Shown here one piece after another: positions 1 through 7,948 of a stretch of 64,000 nt of DNA. This stretch comes from UBA3069 sp050633465. GTDB taxonomy: Bacteria; Pseudomonadota; Alphaproteobacteria; Rhodobacterales; Rhodobacteraceae. Position 1 is the first letter of the stretch. Each line of letters opens with the position of its first letter. Under the pieces are notes generated by a model, which made no database searches, was not told where the DNA came from, and saw nothing but the letters and a program-made list of their open reading frames with translations. The position numbers were made by a program, and so were the translations under genes. The stretch lies in the NCBI GenBank assembly GCA_050633465.1, contig JBOEGO010000002.1:124001-188000 (forward strand), read 5' to 3'.

Positions 1-794
1 ATATCAACGCCGCGTTTGACCGCGCCAACAATGTCATCGGGTTTGCCCACCCCCATCAGATACCGCGGTTTATCAACCGGCAGCATGTCGGGCGCATATT
101 CCAGCACGCCAAACATCGCCTCCTGGCCCTCGCCCACGGCAAGGCCGCCGATGGCATAGCCGTCAAACCCGATTTCCGTCAGCTTTTCGGCGCTTTCACC
201 GCGCAATTCCTGCGTTACCCCGCCCTGCTGGATGCCAAACAGCGCATGGCCCGGACGGTCGCCAAAGGCATCGCGCGACCGCTGCGCCCACCGCATCGAC
301 AGGCGCATGGATTTCGCCACCTGTTCGTCCGTGGCGGGCAGCGCGGGGCATTCGTCGAAACACATAACGATGTCACTGCCCAGCAGTTTCTGGATCTCCA
401 TCGACCGTTCCGGCGTCAATTCATGGCGCGATCCGTCGATATGGCTGCGAAAAGTCACACCCTTTTCGGTCAGCTTGCGCAGTTCCGACAGGCTCATCAC
501 CTGAAACCCGCCGCTGTCGGTCAGGATCGGCTTGTCCCAGTTCATGAATTTATGCAGCCCGCCCAAACGGTCAATCCGTTCCGCCGTGGGGCGCAGCATC
601 AGATGATAGGTATTGCCCAGCAGGATATCGGCCCCCGTGGCGGCAACGCTTTCGGGCATCATCGCCTTGACCGTGGCGGCGGTGCCAACGGGCATAAAGG
701 CGGGCGTGCGGATCTGGCCGCGGGGCGTGTCGATCACCCCCAACCGCGCCTTGCCGTCCTGTGCTTTCAACGTAAAGCCAAACCGCTGTGTCAT
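1..794 (-). CDS. tgt: Queuine tRNA-ribosyltransferase, C-terminus cut by window edge
   Basis: This enzyme exchanges guanine for preQ1/queuine at the wobble position of GUN-anticodon tRNAs in the cytoplasm. The minus-strand reading begins MTQRFGFTLKA and runs open to base 1 (about 264 codons), so the C-terminal third with the zinc-binding cysteines lies outside the window. Family signatures are visible in order: TPAFMPVGTAATVKAM, GNTYHLMLRP, LTDSGGFQVMSL (with the catalytic Asp of the family), VMCFDECP and FGIQQGG. The ATG at 794 gives the usual N-terminus of the family. The gene diverges from the FtsB-like gene at 1007. Identification is firm; only the missing 3' end is unseen. Confidence 0.96.
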   Translation of the reverse strand, partial: MTQRFGFTLKAQDGKARLGVIDTPRGQIRTPAFMPVGTAATVKAMMPESVAATGADILLGNTYHLMLRPTAERIDRLGGLHKFMNWDKPILTDSGGFQVMSLSELRKLTEKGVTFRSHIDGSRHELTPERSMEIQKLLGSDIVMCFDECPALPATDEQVAKSMRLSMRWAQRSRDAFGDRPGHALFGIQQGGVTQELRGESAEKLTEIGFDGYAIGGLAVGEGQEAMFGVLEYAPDMLPVDKPRYLMGVGKPDDIVGAVKRGVD

Positions 795-918
795 GCCCTG
801 CCCCTTTTGTCCGGTCGCGCCCTTCTACGCCCGGCTGCGCCCGGTGCCAAGCAGGCGGTATGACAGGCAAAAAAACACCATTATTGCCAAATACCTGCGC
901 AAATCACAGCAAAAGGGA

Positions 919-947
919 TTCACAGCGCGAATCACCTGTGTCATAAG
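919..947 (+). promoter_or_regulatory. Candidate promoter for the FtsB-like gene
   Basis: TTCACA (919-924), a 17-bp spacer and CATAAG (942-947) form a sigma70-like element 60 bp upstream of the ATG at 1007. Between it and the start codon lies a small GC hairpin (960-982, arms GGCGGCC/GGCCGCC, 9-nt loop) that would sit in the 5' leader. The match is inferred by eye only. Confidence 0.35.
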
Positions 948-1006
948 GGGATACGGCAAGGCGGCCCGATCAAGAGGCCGCCGCCAAAGAGGCAGAGCAA
1001 AACAAG

Positions 1007-1306
1007 ATGGCAAACCGCAAAAAACCCGCATTGGGCCTGTTGGCCTATTTCGCAGTGGCGTTTTCGCTGGGTGCCTATTTCACCTTTGCCGCAGTGCAGG
1101 GCGATTACGGGCTGTTTCGCCGGGTTGAAATCGTCGCGCAGGGCGAGGATCTGAAATTCGAACTGGCCCGCATCCAGCAAGATGTCGCACGGATGGAAAA
1201 CCTGACGCATCGCCTCTCTGACAGCTATCTTGATCTGGACCTGCTGGACGAACAGGCCCGTGATGTTCTGGGCCTGATCCGCAGCGATGAAATCGTGATC
1301 CGTTAA
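1007..1306 (+). CDS. Septum formation initiator (FtsB/DivIC-like) protein
   Basis: A 99-residue bitopic membrane protein. A short basic N-terminus (MANRKKPA) precedes one transmembrane helix (about residues 8-30) and then a heptad-rich region (about 40-75, ending near LDLLDEQARDVLG) typical of FtsB/DivIC. In known systems FtsB bridges FtsL and FtsQ at the divisome on the periplasmic face. Its position just before pdhABC is a familiar arrangement in Rhodobacterales. The stop codon overlaps by 4 bp with the stop of the convergent gene 1303-2172. I infer the divisome role from size, topology and context; no enzyme motif exists in this family. Confidence 0.8.
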   Translation: MANRKKPALGLLAYFAVAFSLGAYFTFAAVQGDYGLFRRVEIVAQGEDLKFELARIQQDVARMENLTHRLSDSYLDLDLLDEQARDVLGLIRSDEIVIR

Positions 1307-2172
1307 TCCCGTCGGGCCGGTTTTTCCGACAGGTCAAGCCATGTCAGCCCGCCGCCAAGCGCCACTGCCTTCGCCGCATAGCCCTGCCAGAACCCCGGCA
1401 CCGGGCCGGGCGGGTTGCCGTAGCGGATGAATTCCGGCCATTCGAAATCAGGGTCCGTCACCAGCGCCTGCGCCCGTTCAGATGTCAGCAGGGCATTGAG
1501 CCAATCCGCCAGATGGGTCCGTTCGGCTTGCGGCACCGGGCCGAGGGCGTAAAGGTCAAACCAGTCGCCCTTCACCTCTTGCCCGAGGAACATCAGAAAC
1601 TGCGCCAGCGCCATCTGGCCGCGGTCTGTCAGGGCGAAAAGATCGTCAAGCGCCTGCGTGACCAGCGCGGCGGGGATACCGCCACGGGGCAGCATTTCGA
1701 ACAGATAGGCAGGGGCGGACAGGGCATCTTCGGCGCGCGGGTCCGCCTCGATCCAGCCGCAATGCAGCAGATAGGCGGCGGCCCAATCGTGATAGGCGGC
1801 GCGCAGGGGTTCGGGCGGCCAATTGCCGGCAAAGACGGCATCGCCAAAGCGGTGCAATTCCACGGCGACACCAACGGTGTCCACCTCCTCTCCTCGTGCC
1901 ATAAGGTCCAGATAACGCGGTAGAAAGGCGGAAAGGTCTGCAAGGCGCGTGGGCACCCCATGGGCGGAATTGCTGTATTCCTGCACCAGATAGGGCGGCA
2001 TGTCGCGCGGCGGGGTGGCGACCATCCTGGCCAACGTCGGCGCATCGACGCAGCAGTCGCAATCGCAAACCTCAAGCTGCGGCGAAACCTGCGCCGGTGC
2101 AGCGGCATAGGCATCTGCCACCGCCTTTTGCAGTGCCGCGCGATACGGGCTTTGAGCGATCTCTTGAGCCAT
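1303..2172 (-). CDS. Unknown 289-aa protein with an N-terminal Cys cluster
   Basis: A cytoplasmic protein (no signal peptide, no clear membrane helix) that I do not recognise. Its striking feature is the cluster CDCDCC at about residues 37-42, a possible metal or Fe-S site, followed by a largely alpha-helical, Trp- and acid-rich body (for example DWAAAYLLHCGWIEADPRAEDA) and a C-terminal half with several aromatic patches (EWPEFIRYGNPPGP). The ATG at 2172 has only a weak ribosome-binding site. It faces the FtsB-like gene tail to tail with a 4-bp overlap and diverges from pdhA. Codon use matches its neighbours, so it is probably a genuine resident gene. Confidence 0.75.
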   Translation of the reverse strand: MAQEIAQSPYRAALQKAVADAYAAAPAQVSPQLEVCDCDCCVDAPTLARMVATPPRDMPPYLVQEYSNSAHGVPTRLADLSAFLPRYLDLMARGEEVDTVGVAVELHRFGDAVFAGNWPPEPLRAAYHDWAAAYLLHCGWIEADPRAEDALSAPAYLFEMLPRGGIPAALVTQALDDLFALTDRGQMALAQFLMFLGQEVKGDWFDLYALGPVPQAERTHLADWLNALLTSERAQALVTDPDFEWPEFIRYGNPPGPVPGFWQGYAAKAVALGGGLTWLDLSEKPARRD

Positions 2173-2286
2173 GAAATTCCACTCTTTATTTACGCCCCCA
2201 GCCTAGCCAGAGGCGCAGCACAAGGCCAGCGCAAGGTGGTCGCGAAATTCACACTCGCATCGCGCCGCCACATGCTGTATAAATTA

Positions 2287-2300
2287 GTTTAACGCTAAAC
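2287..2300. promoter_or_regulatory. Palindrome upstream of pdhA (candidate operator)
   Basis: GTTTA-ACGC-TAAAC is a perfect 5-bp inverted repeat 30 bp before the pdhA start codon. It lies just downstream of an AT-rich TATAAA stretch (2278-2283) that could be a -10 element; no convincing -35 at 17 bp is seen. A repressor or activator site for the pdh operon is a reasonable inference. Confidence 0.35.
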
Positions 2301-2329
2301 CATTCGTTTATCCCGGGAGGGGACGCCGC

Positions 2330-3337
2330 ATGGCAACCAGAAAAAGCCCAGCCAAATCAAATACTTCAGGCGAAGACCTGAAACAGTATTACCACGACAT
2401 GCTGTTGATCCGTCGATTCGAAGAAAAGGCAGGTCAGTTATATGGCATGGGCCTGATCGGCGGTTTCTGCCACCTTTATATCGGTCAAGAGGCCGTGGTG
2501 GTCGGATTGGAAGCCGCCGCCGAGGAAGGCGACAAACGCGTCACATCCTACCGCGATCACGGCCATATGCTGGCCTGTGGCATGGACCCGAACGGCGTAA
2601 TGGCCGAACTGACGGGCCGCGAGGGGGGCTACTCCAAGGGCAAGGGCGGCTCGATGCATATGTTCAGCAAAGAGAAGCACTTCTACGGCGGTCACGGGAT
2701 CGTCGGCGCACAGGTGCCGCTGGGTGCCGGGCTGGCGTTTTCCGACAAATACAAGGACAACGGCCGCGTGACCTTTACCTATTTCGGTGACGGTGCGGCA
2801 AACCAGGGCCAGGTCTATGAGACATTCAACATGGCCGCCCTGTGGAAACTGCCGGTGATTTTCGTCATTGAAAACAACCAATACGCCATGGGCACATCGC
2901 AGGCACGGTCAACATCCACCGCAGATATCCACACCCGCGGCGCGCCCTTTGGCATCCCCGGTGAAAACGTCGACGGCATGGATGTGCTGGCGGTCAAGGA
3001 AGCGGGCGAAAAGGCCGTGGCCCACTGCCGCGCGGGAAAAGGCCCCTATATTCTAGAGGTCAAAACCTACCGCTATCGCGGCCATTCCATGTCGGACCCC
3101 GCCAAATACCGCACCCGCGAAGAGGTGCAAAAAATGCGCGAGGAAAAAGACGCCATCGAACATGTTCGCGAATTGCTGCTGACCGGAAAACACGCAACCG
3201 AGGATGATCTGAAAGCCATCGACAAACAGATCAAAGAGGTCGTGAACGCAAGCGCCGAATTCGCCAAGGAAAGCCCCGAACCGGCGCTGGACGAATTGTG
3301 GACAGACATCTACGCAACCGAAATTCCGCAGGTCTGA
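2330..3337 (+). CDS. pdhA: Pyruvate dehydrogenase E1 component, alpha subunit
   Basis: The E1 alpha subunit of the pyruvate dehydrogenase complex, which uses thiamine diphosphate to decarboxylate pyruvate and acetylate lipoyl groups. At 335 residues it has the normal length for alpha2beta2-type E1. The ThDP-binding motif is clear: GDG at residues 153-155 through ENN at 181-183. The phosphorylation-loop-like segment YRGHSMSDP is also present. The start at 2330 follows a strong ribosome-binding site (GGGAGGGG). It heads pdhA-pdhB-pdhC, with pdhB only 15 bp downstream. No E3 (lpd) gene lies in the window. Confidence 0.97.
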   Translation: MATRKSPAKSNTSGEDLKQYYHDMLLIRRFEEKAGQLYGMGLIGGFCHLYIGQEAVVVGLEAAAEEGDKRVTSYRDHGHMLACGMDPNGVMAELTGREGGYSKGKGGSMHMFSKEKHFYGGHGIVGAQVPLGAGLAFSDKYKDNGRVTFTYFGDGAANQGQVYETFNMAALWKLPVIFVIENNQYAMGTSQARSTSTADIHTRGAPFGIPGENVDGMDVLAVKEAGEKAVAHCRAGKGPYILEVKTYRYRGHSMSDPAKYRTREEVQKMREEKDAIEHVRELLLTGKHATEDDLKAIDKQIKEVVNASAEFAKESPEPALDELWTDIYATEIPQV

Positions 3338-3352
3338 GGGGGAGTTAGACAC

Positions 3353-4735
3353 ATGGCAACCGAAATTCTTATGCCCGCCCTGTCCCCCACAATGGAGGAA
3401 GGCACGCTGGCCAAATGGCTGGTCAAAGAAGGCGACACCGTCAAATCCGGTGACATCATGGCCGAAATCGAAACCGACAAGGCCACGATGGAATTCGAAG
3501 CGGTGGACGAAGGCGTGATCGGCAAGATCCTGATCGCAGAAGGCACCGAGGGCGTGAAAGTAAACACCCCCATCGCCGTGCTGCTGGAAGAGGGCGAAAG
3601 CGCGGAGGACATCGCCATCAGCGCACCGGAGGCGAAAGCCGACGCCGGAGCAGAGGCGGCCCCTGCGGCCTCCGAGGCGACGGCCCCTGCCCCCGCGCCT
3701 GCCACGCCGAAACCGGCCAAGGCGCAAACACCCGACTGGCCCGAAGGCACACCAATGAAAAAACAGACCGTGCGCGAAGCGATCCGCGACGCCATGGCCG
3801 AAGAAATGCGCGCCGACGACAGTGTGTTCCTGATGGGCGAAGAGGTCGCCGAATATCAGGGCGCCTATAAGGTGTCGCAGGGATTGCTGGATGAATTCGG
3901 CAGCAAACGCATTATCGACACGCCCATCACCGAACACGGGTTCGCGGGTATCGGTGTCGGCGCGGCCTTTGGCGGTTTGCGCCCGATTGTCGAATTCATG
4001 ACGTTTAACTTTGCCATGCAAGCCATTGACCACATTATCAATTCCGCCGCAAAGACGCTGTATATGTCCGGCGGTCAGATGGGTGCGCCGATGGTGTTTC
4101 GTGGTCCCAACGGTGCCGCCGCCCGCGTGGGTGCGCAACACTCACAGGACTATTCGGCATGGTATGCGCAAATTCCGGGGCTCAAGGTGGTGATCCCCTA
4201 TTCCGCCGCCGACGCCAAGGGATTGATGAAAACCGCCATCCGCGACCCCAACCCCGTAATCTTTCTTGAAAACGAAATCATGTATGGCAAATCATTCGAT
4301 GTGCCCGCTATGGATGATTTCACCATCCCATTCGGCAAGGCGAAAATCTGGCGCGAGGGCAGCGATGTCACGCTGATCAGTTTCGGCATCGGCATGACCT
4401 ATGCGCTGGAGGCGGCGGAAAAACTGGCCGCTGACGGGATCGAAGCCGAGGTGATCGACCTGCGCACCCTGCGCCCGCTGGATTACGATACCATCCTTGC
4501 AAGCGTGCAGAAAACCAACCGCTGTGTGACCATCGAGGAAGGCTTCCCCGTGGCGTCGATCGGCAACCACCTGTCGGCCTATATCATGGAAAACGCGTTC
4601 GATTATCTGGACGCGCCCGTGATCAACTGCACCGGCAAGGACGTGCCCATGCCCTATGCGGCCAATCTGGAAAAACACGCGCTGTTAACCACCGCCGAGG
4701 TGATCGAAGCCGTGAAAAAAGTGACCTACCGGTAA
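3353..4735 (+). CDS. pdhB: Pyruvate dehydrogenase E1 component, beta subunit with N-terminal lipoyl domain
   Basis: E1 beta subunit (460 residues). Residues 1-80 form a biotinyl/lipoyl domain with the lipoylation lysine at about K43 in ETDKATMEFEA, followed by an Ala/Pro/Glu linker (about 85-135). The catalytic beta-chain fold then runs from about 137 (VREAIRDAMAEEMRADD) to the end. A lipoyl domain on E1-beta is a known peculiarity of alphaproteobacteria; here that domain is almost identical to the one at the N-terminus of the following E2, which suggests duplication or gene conversion. Together with pdhA it forms the E1 heterotetramer. Confidence 0.97.
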   Translation: MATEILMPALSPTMEEGTLAKWLVKEGDTVKSGDIMAEIETDKATMEFEAVDEGVIGKILIAEGTEGVKVNTPIAVLLEEGESAEDIAISAPEAKADAGAEAAPAASEATAPAPAPATPKPAKAQTPDWPEGTPMKKQTVREAIRDAMAEEMRADDSVFLMGEEVAEYQGAYKVSQGLLDEFGSKRIIDTPITEHGFAGIGVGAAFGGLRPIVEFMTFNFAMQAIDHIINSAAKTLYMSGGQMGAPMVFRGPNGAAARVGAQHSQDYSAWYAQIPGLKVVIPYSAADAKGLMKTAIRDPNPVIFLENEIMYGKSFDVPAMDDFTIPFGKAKIWREGSDVTLISFGIGMTYALEAAEKLAADGIEAEVIDLRTLRPLDYDTILASVQKTNRCVTIEEGFPVASIGNHLSAYIMENAFDYLDAPVINCTGKDVPMPYAANLEKHALLTTAEVIEAVKKVTYR

Positions 4736-4745
4736 GGAGAGCGAG

Positions 4746-6062
4746 ATGCCCACAGAAATCCTGATGCCCGCGCTGTCCCCCACGATGGAGGAAGGCACGC
4801 TGGCCAAATGGCTGGTCAAAGAAGGCGACACAGTGCAATCCGGCGACCTTTTGGCCGAGATCGAAACCGACAAGGCCACGATGGAATTCGAAGCCGTCGA
4901 CGAAGGGGTAATCGGCAAGATCCTGATCGCCGAGGGCAGCGAGGGGGTAAAGGTCAACACCGCAATCGCCGTGCTGCTGGAAGAGGGCGAAAGCGCCGAT
5001 GATATCGCCGCAGCCCCTGCGCCATCATCGGAAAAAGCGGACGCGGGAGAGCCTGCGCCGCAGGCCGCACCCACGCCCGCGTCGGCTGTCGCCTCCTCCG
5101 CGCCTGCGGCACCGGCGCGTGCCGATGGCGAACGTATCTTTGCCTCGCCACTGGCGCGTCGTATCGCTGCGGACAAGGGCGTGGACCTGAGCCAGATCAG
5201 CGGGTCCGGCCCGCATGGCCGCATCGTCAAGGCGGATGTCGAAGGCGCATCGGCAACCGCGGCGAAACCCGTTGCTGCATCTGCTGTGACACCCGCCGCC
5301 GCGCCTGCTGCTGCGGCCCCCGCCGCCACCGGCCCGTCCACCGATGCCGTGTTCAAGATGTATGAAGGGCGCGAGTATCAGGAGATCAAGCTGGACGGGA
5401 TGCGCAAGACCATCGCCGCCCGCCTGAGCGAAGCCAAGCAGACCATCCCGCATTTCTATCTGCGCCGCGACATCAAACTGGACGCGCTGATGGCATTCCG
5501 CGCCGAGTTGAACAGCAAACTGGCGGCCAAGGGCGTGAAACTGTCGGTCAATGATTTCATCATCAAGGCCGTCGCCAATGCCCTGCAAGAGGTTCCCGAG
5601 GCCAACGCTGTTTGGGCCGGTGACCGCGTGTTGCAACTGGCCCCCTCTGATGTGGCCGTGGCCGTCGCGATCGAGGGTGGTTTGTTCACCCCCGTGCTGA
5701 AAGATTCCGACAAGAAATCCCTGTCGGCCCTGTCAGCCGAAATGAAGGATCTGGCCACCCGCGCCCGTGACCGCAAGCTGGCCCCGCATGAATATCAGGG
5801 CGGATCATTCGCGATTTCCAATCTGGGCATGTTCGGGATCGACAATTTCGACGCCATTGTAAACCCGCCCCATGCGGGCATTCTGGCGGTCGGTGCGGGG
5901 GTCAAAAAACCCGTAGTCGACGCCGAGGGCAACATATCAGTGGCCACTGTTATGTCGGTCACCATGTCGGTGGATCACCGTGTGATCGACGGGGCGGTGG
6001 GCGCCAACCTGTTGAAATCCATTGTGGAAAATCTGGAAAACCCGCTGGCGATGCTGGCTTAA
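4746..6062 (+). CDS. pdhC: Dihydrolipoamide acetyltransferase (pyruvate dehydrogenase E2)
   Basis: E2 core of the pyruvate dehydrogenase complex, transferring acetyl groups from lipoamide to CoA. The 438 residues show one lipoyl domain (1-80, Lys at about 43), an Ala/Pro linker, the peripheral E3/E1-binding domain (about 130-166, SPLARRIAADKGVDL to GRIVKADV), a second Ala/Pro linker, and the catalytic domain (about 210-438) with the active-site motif DHRVIDG (His at about 411). A ribosome-binding site AAGGAG precedes the ATG, 10 bp after pdhB. The short flexible linkers are coded by very GC-rich DNA. Confidence 0.97.
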   Translation: MPTEILMPALSPTMEEGTLAKWLVKEGDTVQSGDLLAEIETDKATMEFEAVDEGVIGKILIAEGSEGVKVNTAIAVLLEEGESADDIAAAPAPSSEKADAGEPAPQAAPTPASAVASSAPAAPARADGERIFASPLARRIAADKGVDLSQISGSGPHGRIVKADVEGASATAAKPVAASAVTPAAAPAAAAPAATGPSTDAVFKMYEGREYQEIKLDGMRKTIAARLSEAKQTIPHFYLRRDIKLDALMAFRAELNSKLAAKGVKLSVNDFIIKAVANALQEVPEANAVWAGDRVLQLAPSDVAVAVAIEGGLFTPVLKDSDKKSLSALSAEMKDLATRARDRKLAPHEYQGGSFAISNLGMFGIDNFDAIVNPPHAGILAVGAGVKKPVVDAEGNISVATVMSVTMSVDHRVIDGAVGANLLKSIVENLENPLAMLA

Positions 6063-6074
6063 TCCGGGGCTGCT

Positions 6075-6827
6075 GTGACCCTGTTTGCAATGATCAAACC
6101 CCGGCGCGGCCTTTTCTGCGTCGGGGTTTATATACTGTTGGCGACCAGTGTTTTCGTTACCCCATTCACGGCAAGGGCCGAAGAACACAGATTTATCGCT
6201 TTCGCCCGCGACGTTTCCGGCGATGACGCTGGTTTGATCAGGCAGGTGCAGGCGCTGATCGCCACGCCACCCGTCACCACCGAGGACATCGGGTTTTACG
6301 GCCTGAGCAAGGCCCCCGCCGAAGAGCGCAGCCTGCGCGGCATCATCACCCTGCTGCTGAATGCGGGCTATATCCTTGATTTCGAGGACAAATACGTGAA
6401 CCAGATGCCGAACCTTCTGGCAGAACGCGGCATCCTGCCTGCGATCGACAGCGCCCCTGAACTGGCTTTACCGATCCCGCGAGATGGCGATAGCCCCGAA
6501 GGGTTCGCCACGCAAATGCGCAACGTATTTCCGGCGCATATCGCCGCGATCCAATCCGGCGCAGAGGCACAGGGCCTGCGGTTGTTGGGGCTGGATCTTG
6601 GCCCCCGTGGGGACGCATTGATGATCTGGCCTGCCCAACCGGAACTGGCCCAAAAGTGGATGGATATTGCGCTGTATGTCGGGCCGAACACGCTGCGCTA
6701 TAGCAAAAATGATCCGTATTTGCAGATCATCACTGTGACCAACGTGGATTGGCAACGCTATTGGGCGTTTCTGACCTATGCCTATATGCTGCCAAGGGAA
6801 TACTGGCCCTATCCCGCGCCGAAATAA
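6075..6827 (+). CDS. Exported protein of unknown function
   Basis: A 250-residue protein beginning with a Sec-type signal peptide: a basic N-terminus, a hydrophobic core (FCVGVYILLATSVFVTPF) and a likely cleavage after TARA, about residue 35. The mature part is mixed alpha/beta with a Trp/Tyr-rich C-terminus (YMLPREYWPYP). I do not recognise the family. It starts 12 bp after pdhC, either at GTG 6075 or, with the same frame, at ATG 6090; the second gives a shorter signal peptide. It may be cotranscribed with the pdh operon, but nothing in it suggests a role in pyruvate metabolism. Confidence 0.72.
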   Translation: MTLFAMIKPRRGLFCVGVYILLATSVFVTPFTARAEEHRFIAFARDVSGDDAGLIRQVQALIATPPVTTEDIGFYGLSKAPAEERSLRGIITLLLNAGYILDFEDKYVNQMPNLLAERGILPAIDSAPELALPIPRDGDSPEGFATQMRNVFPAHIAAIQSGAEAQGLRLLGLDLGPRGDALMIWPAQPELAQKWMDIALYVGPNTLRYSKNDPYLQIITVTNVDWQRYWAFLTYAYMLPREYWPYPAPK

Positions 6828-6905
6828 TGTTCATTTTGCAACAAAACCGCCCCCTGAATATTGAACAGGGAAAGGTTCTCTTTTCATAATGCGATATTTT
6901 GTGGT

Positions 6906-7715
6906 CTAGCCGCGAATGCCCAGCAGTTGATCCATGTTGACCGATGGGGTGGCGCATCCTGCCTCGCCCACCACTTTGGCAGGGACGCCTGCAACGGTGG
7001 TTTTGGGCGGCACATCATGCAGCACAACCGACCCTGCGGCCACGCGTGAACAGTGGCCGATCTTGATATTTCCCAACACCTTGGCCCCTGCCCCGATCAG
7101 CACGCCATCACCGATTTTGGGGTGGCGATCCTCTTTTTCCTTGCCGGTGCCGCCCAGGGTGACGGAATGCAACATCGACACGTTATCGCCCACCACTGCG
7201 GTTTCACCAATCACGATGGAATGGGCGTGGTCGATCATGATGCCCTTGCCGATTTTCGCCGCCGGATGAATATCGACGCCGAAGGCTTCGGAGACGCGCA
7301 TCTGGAAAAAATACGCCATGTCACGGCGGCCCGAATTCCACAGCCAATGCGCCACGCGATGCGCCTGCACCGCCTGAAACCCCTTGAAAAACATCAAAGG
7401 TTGCAGAAAACGGTGGCAGGAGGGGTCGCGTTCGAACACAGCGGCGATATCGGCACGAGCCGACAGGGCCAGCGACGCGTCATCCTCGTATGCGACATCG
7501 CAGATTTCGCGCAACAATTGTTCGGACATTTCCCCCGAGGCCAGTTTCATCGAAGTGCGATAGGCCAGTGCATCCTCGATCGAGCCATGGTGCAGGATCG
7601 ATGAATGGATCAACCCGCCCAACAGCGGTTCGTCTTCGACGGCGCGTTCTGCCTCTTGCCGGATGCGGGACCAGATCGGGTCCAGTTCAGCGAGGTTGGG
7701 GCGTCTTTCGGCCAT
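6906..7715 (-). CDS. cysE: Serine O-acetyltransferase
   Basis: Acetylates L-serine with acetyl-CoA to give O-acetylserine, the first step of cysteine synthesis. The 269-residue protein has the CysE N-terminal helical domain (about 1-140) and a C-terminal left-handed beta-helix of hexapeptide repeats, with the conserved segments DIHPAAKIGKGIMIDH (catalytic His region), GETAVVGDNVSMLH and GGTGKEKEDRHPKIG. The ATG at 7715 follows AAGGAAA. It stands alone, convergent with the exported protein at 6075 and upstream of the end of the GTA cluster. Confidence 0.96.
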   Translation of the reverse strand: MAERRPNLAELDPIWSRIRQEAERAVEDEPLLGGLIHSSILHHGSIEDALAYRTSMKLASGEMSEQLLREICDVAYEDDASLALSARADIAAVFERDPSCHRFLQPLMFFKGFQAVQAHRVAHWLWNSGRRDMAYFFQMRVSEAFGVDIHPAAKIGKGIMIDHAHSIVIGETAVVGDNVSMLHSVTLGGTGKEKEDRHPKIGDGVLIGAGAKVLGNIKIGHCSRVAAGSVVLHDVPPKTTVAGVPAKVVGEAGCATPSVNMDQLLGIRG

Positions 7716-7893
7716 GGCGGATTTCCTTATCGTTGGAACACTTAATCTAGCAGATATTGCGAAACGGGGAAACGTAAAGCTGTGATATGGGTATCACGTA
7801 TATGAATATGCAAACCGGTGCCTAGCCGGATGGCGCGGTGTGGCGCAAGATGCGGACCTGCACAAGCCCTTGTTTCTATAGCATTACGGCATG

Positions 7894-7929
7894 AAAAAGC
7901 CGCCCCATGCGCGTGGCTGGGGCAGCTTT
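7894..7929 (-). terminator. Rho-independent terminator at the end of the GTA cluster
   Basis: On the minus strand a stem AAAGCTGCCCCA/TGGGGCGGCTTT with a 10-nt loop is followed by a T-run. It begins 20 bp after the stop codon of the last GTA gene (7949) and is the natural end of the operon. Confidence 0.85.
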
Positions 7930-7948
7930 CAACCTGTTGTGAGCAATG

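Noticed and set aside
246..863. Plus-strand open frame over tgt
   Set aside because: Antisense shadow of the conserved tgt reading frame.
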